From positions 2,728,001 through 2,792,000 of the forward strand of contig CBDBJS010000002.1 of assembly GCA_965206455.1 (NCBI GenBank): 64,000 nt of DNA, read 5' to 3'. Below are positions 61,814 to 64,000 of the stretch, in pieces. How positions within the stretch are numbered: position 1 is the first letter of the stretch; every line of letters begins with the position of its first letter. The position numbers and the translations under genes are program-made. Source of the stretch: Bin94 sp965206455. Its GTDB lineage: Bacteria; Gemmatimonadota; Gemmatimonadetes; Longimicrobiales; Gaopeijiaceae. Below the pieces are notes generated by a model, which was given only the letters and a program-made list of their open reading frames with translations, was not told the DNA's origin and ran no database searches.

Positions 61814-62099
61814 CCCGGTTACCTCGGCATGGGAGCAGCCGCAGGACGTGCGGTCATCGGCGCATCGGTCTCACGATGGTAGCCGTGATGAAGCCCGGTG
61901 TAAAGGAGAGAGTCCCGTCCAACGGGAAAGGGCCTGGTGAAGTGCTCCCTGGAGAAGGTGACGGGCTGCTCGGGGGCCTGGATCACCCGCCATACGCTTG
62001 CCTTTGCCATCATCCCGCCAACACCTTCCATCGCCGCGCGTCGCGGTGGCATCGCCGTGCGTCGCGGCAGAACCCGCACTCCCAGGAAGGCCCATCCCC

Positions 62100-63584
62100 A
62101 TGAAGAACGCATGCGCCAGCACCGCACCCACAACCACCATCGCGCGGCTCACGACCGCCATCGTGCCGTTCGTGGCCGCGCTCGCCGTCGCCGCCGCGCC
62201 ACTCGCCCCGTCCCCGCTCCACGCCCAGAACACCTCGCCGGCCGAGTACATGGAGCTGGCCCGCTCGCTCTTCGAGGAGTTGGTCGAAATCAACACGACC
62301 AACACCGAGCGGGGCGACAACACCTCCGCCGCGCAGACGGCCGCCCGTGCGCTCCTCGCGGCCGGGTTCCCGGACGAGGACGTGCACGTTCTGGTCCCGG
62401 AGGACTCCCCCACCAAGGGCAACCTCGTGGCAAGGCTGCGGGGCCGTGACACGGGCCTCGAGCCCATCCTGCTTCTCGCACACATCGACGTCGTGGAAGC
62501 GCTCCCCGAGGACTGGAGCCCGGATCTGCCGCCCTTCGAGTTCATCGAGCGGGACGGCTACTTCTACGGACGCGGCGTTACCGACGACAAGGACGAGGCC
62601 GCGATCTACACCGCAAACCTGATCCGCATGAAGCGGGAGGGCTTCGTCCCCGACCGCGACATCATCATCGCGCTGACCGCCGACGAGGAGGGCGGACCGC
62701 GCAACGGCGTCGCCTATCTCCTGGAGGAGCATCGCGATCTGATCGACGCGGCCTTCGCCCTGAACGAGGGGGGTGGCGGGATGGCGCAGGACGGGGAGAA
62801 GCTCTCCAACAACGTGCAGGCGGCGGAAAAGCTCTTTCTTTCGTTCTATTTCACGGCGACCAACCCCGGCGGCCACTCCTCGCTGCCGGTCCGCAAGAAC
62901 GCGATCTACGACTTGTCCGGCGCGCTCCTCGCGGTGCAGAACCACGACTTCCCGGTCATGCTGAACGAGATCACGGAGGAGTTCTTCGGACGCTCGGCCG
63001 ACCTCGTGGGTGATGAGATGGGGGACGCCATGCGGCGCATCGTCGCGAACCCGGACGACGCGGAAGCCGCCCGGACGCTGGCGGTCGAGGCGGGTTACAA
63101 CTCGCGCCTGCGCACTACCTGCGTGGCGACGCTACTGGAGGGTGGCCACGCCCAGAACGCACTGCCACAGCTGGCGCGCGCCAACGTGAACTGCCGCATC
63201 TTCCCGGGTCATGACCCTGCCGATGTACTGGCCACTTTGGCGGAGGTGGCCGCGCCCTTCGACGTGAGCGTCGAGCCGCGCGGCGAGGTCACCGCAAGCC
63301 CGCCTTCCCCGCTCACGGACGAGGTGCTCGGCCCGATCGAGCAGATTACGAGCGAGATGTGGCCCGGGGTGCGCGTCCTCCCGGTCATGTCCACGGGCGC
63401 TACCGACGGGCTGTACCTGCGCAACGCCGGGATCCCGGTCTACGGGGTGAGCGGTCTGTTCGGTGACATGGACGACGTGCGGGCGCACGGGCGAGACGAA
63501 CGCATCCGCATCGAGGCCTTCTTCGAGGGCCAGGAGTTCCTGTACCGGCTGGTGAAGGCGCTGAGCGGGGGCGGGGTGACCTGA
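62100..63584 (+). CDS. Secreted M20 family metallopeptidase
   Basis: A 494-residue peptidase with a signal peptide (IARLTTAIVPFVAALAVAAA to LHAQN). The two-zinc site is visible: His in LLLAHIDVVE, Asp in GVTDDKDEA, Glu-Glu in LTADEEGGP, Glu in LNEGGGG and His in RAHGRDERI. A dimerisation domain lies in the middle (NPGGHSSLPVRKNAIYDLSG). The family removes C- or N-terminal residues or acyl groups from peptides. The ATG at 62100 begins the signal peptide; upstream in-frame sequence is not coding-like. It is convergent with the D-aminoacylase gene. Confidence 0.9.
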   Translation: MKNACASTAPTTTIARLTTAIVPFVAALAVAAAPLAPSPLHAQNTSPAEYMELARSLFEELVEINTTNTERGDNTSAAQTAARALLAAGFPDEDVHVLVPEDSPTKGNLVARLRGRDTGLEPILLLAHIDVVEALPEDWSPDLPPFEFIERDGYFYGRGVTDDKDEAAIYTANLIRMKREGFVPDRDIIIALTADEEGGPRNGVAYLLEEHRDLIDAAFALNEGGGGMAQDGEKLSNNVQAAEKLFLSFYFTATNPGGHSSLPVRKNAIYDLSGALLAVQNHDFPVMLNEITEEFFGRSADLVGDEMGDAMRRIVANPDDAEAARTLAVEAGYNSRLRTTCVATLLEGGHAQNALPQLARANVNCRIFPGHDPADVLATLAEVAAPFDVSVEPRGEVTASPPSPLTDEVLGPIEQITSEMWPGVRVLPVMSTGATDGLYLRNAGIPVYGVSGLFGDMDDVRAHGRDERIRIEAFFEGQEFLYRLVKALSGGGVT

Positions 63585-63594
63585 GGGGGGCATA

Positions 63595-63620
63595 CCGGAG
63601 GTTGCGGCCGCGACCTCCGG
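63595..63620. terminator. Hairpin between convergent genes
   Basis: CCGGAGGT (63595-63602) and ACCTCCGG (63613-63620) form a perfect 8-bp stem around a G+C-rich loop, between the stops of the M20 and D-aminoacylase genes. It may act as a two-way terminator, although it lacks a T-tract. Confidence 0.55.
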
Positions 63621-63623
63621 CAG

Positions 63624-64000
63624 TTAGCGGCCCTCCCGCCGCAGAACCTTCCCCGGCTGCGCCCCGGTCACCGCCCCGTCCTCGTAGACCACCGTACCCG
63701 CCACCCACACCCGTTCGATCCCCGTCGACGTCAGGTGCGGCTCGGCGGTGGTCGATTGGTCGATCACGGTAGCCGGGTCGAAGAGGACGAGATCCGCAGG
63801 CGCCCCGGGCCGGAGTACGCCACGATCGGGCAGCCCCATGTGCTCTGCGGCCAGACCCGTCATCTTGCGAATCGCTTCCTCGAGCCCCAGCCGCCCCTCC
63901 TCGCGCACATAGCGCCCCAGCACCCTCGGGTACGCTCCAAAGCCACGGGGATGCGCGCCGCGCAGGCCCCCGTCGGATGAGACGTTCGTGTGCTGCCAGG
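63624..64000 (-). CDS. N-acyl-D-amino-acid deacylase (D-aminoacylase) family, C-terminal part
   Basis: The 3' part of a minus-strand gene that enters from the right edge. The visible ~125 residues begin WQHTNVSSDGGLRGAHPRGF, then GAYPRVLGRYVREEGRLGLE and EHMGLPDRGVLRPGAPADLV, ending VLRREGR. The SSDGGL, HPRGFGAYPRVLG and GAPADLVLFDP motifs mark the amidohydrolase-type D-aminoacylases, which remove acyl groups from D-amino acids. The catalytic Asp of SDG is included; the metal-binding HxH lies outside the window. Confidence 0.85.
   Translation of the reverse strand, partial: WQHTNVSSDGGLRGAHPRGFGAYPRVLGRYVREEGRLGLEEAIRKMTGLAAEHMGLPDRGVLRPGAPADLVLFDPATVIDQSTTAEPHLTSTGIERVWVAGTVVYEDGAVTGAQPGKVLRREGR

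Noticed and set aside
61998..62099. Upstream extension of the M20 peptidase
   Set aside because: It places 34 Pro/Arg-rich residues before an obvious signal peptide.

Overview
The window is high-G+C DNA from a Gram-negative bacterium. MlaFED-type ABC/MCE lipid-transport genes, many lipobox and signal-peptide hydrolases, a Tat-dependent amidase lipoprotein, 6-bladed beta-propeller proteins and ABC permease/M1 peptidase fusions suggest a peptide-degrading heterotroph. This gene style resembles Gemmatimonadota; that assignment is an inference from gene content only. Genes lie on both strands with short gaps, and many stop/start pairs overlap as ATGA or GTGA.

Layout. 0-14.4 kb: secreted hydrolases (BNR-repeat protein, S15 and S9 peptidases, amidase, exported ureohydrolase, amidohydrolase), a purine-type permease, and two toxin-antitoxin modules. 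hicBA sits between two copies of the S15 gene's 3' end; vapBC sits behind a palindromic operator. 14.4-21 kb: a BlaI-type repressor coupled to an M56 membrane peptidase whose exported part is a beta-propeller, then a BCCT transporter, a deleted beta-propeller lipoprotein and an intact one.

21.7-31.66 kb is a degraded genomic island in tRNA-Ile(GAT). The intact tRNA (31582-31655) lies beside an integrase remnant, and a second copy of the tRNA 3' half lies at 21706-21750. The cargo includes an intact polar amino-acid ABC transporter operon with a DUF6282-like protein, plus broken genes (MFS, M28, DUF885, enolase superfamily).

31.8-37.2 kb: an HD-domain protein, a pterin-like pair (6-pyruvoyl-tetrahydropterin synthase-like plus SDR), a probable 6S RNA with promoter and terminator, fumC, and a pteridine-reductase-like SDR. 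37.2-42.7 kb: a two-gene operon of an AAA/DUF4143 ATPase (frameshifted) and a 1377-residue NACHT-like NTPase with a C-terminal PD-(D/E)XK nuclease. This is the best candidate for an undescribed defence system, and its operator shares half-sites with that of vapBC.

42.7-64 kb is mostly housekeeping: trxB (frameshifted), an AI-2E family protein, Nudix, MlaD/F/E, an M50 protease, rho, a phosphoribosyltransferase, a FakA-FakB-like fusion, a phosphopantetheinyl transferase, a radical SAM protein with a Cys-rich tail, an aldehyde dehydrogenase, an ABC permease/M1 peptidase fusion with its ATPase, an M20 peptidase and a partial D-aminoacylase. Several conserved genes carry single-base frameshifts, so some breaks may be sequencing errors.
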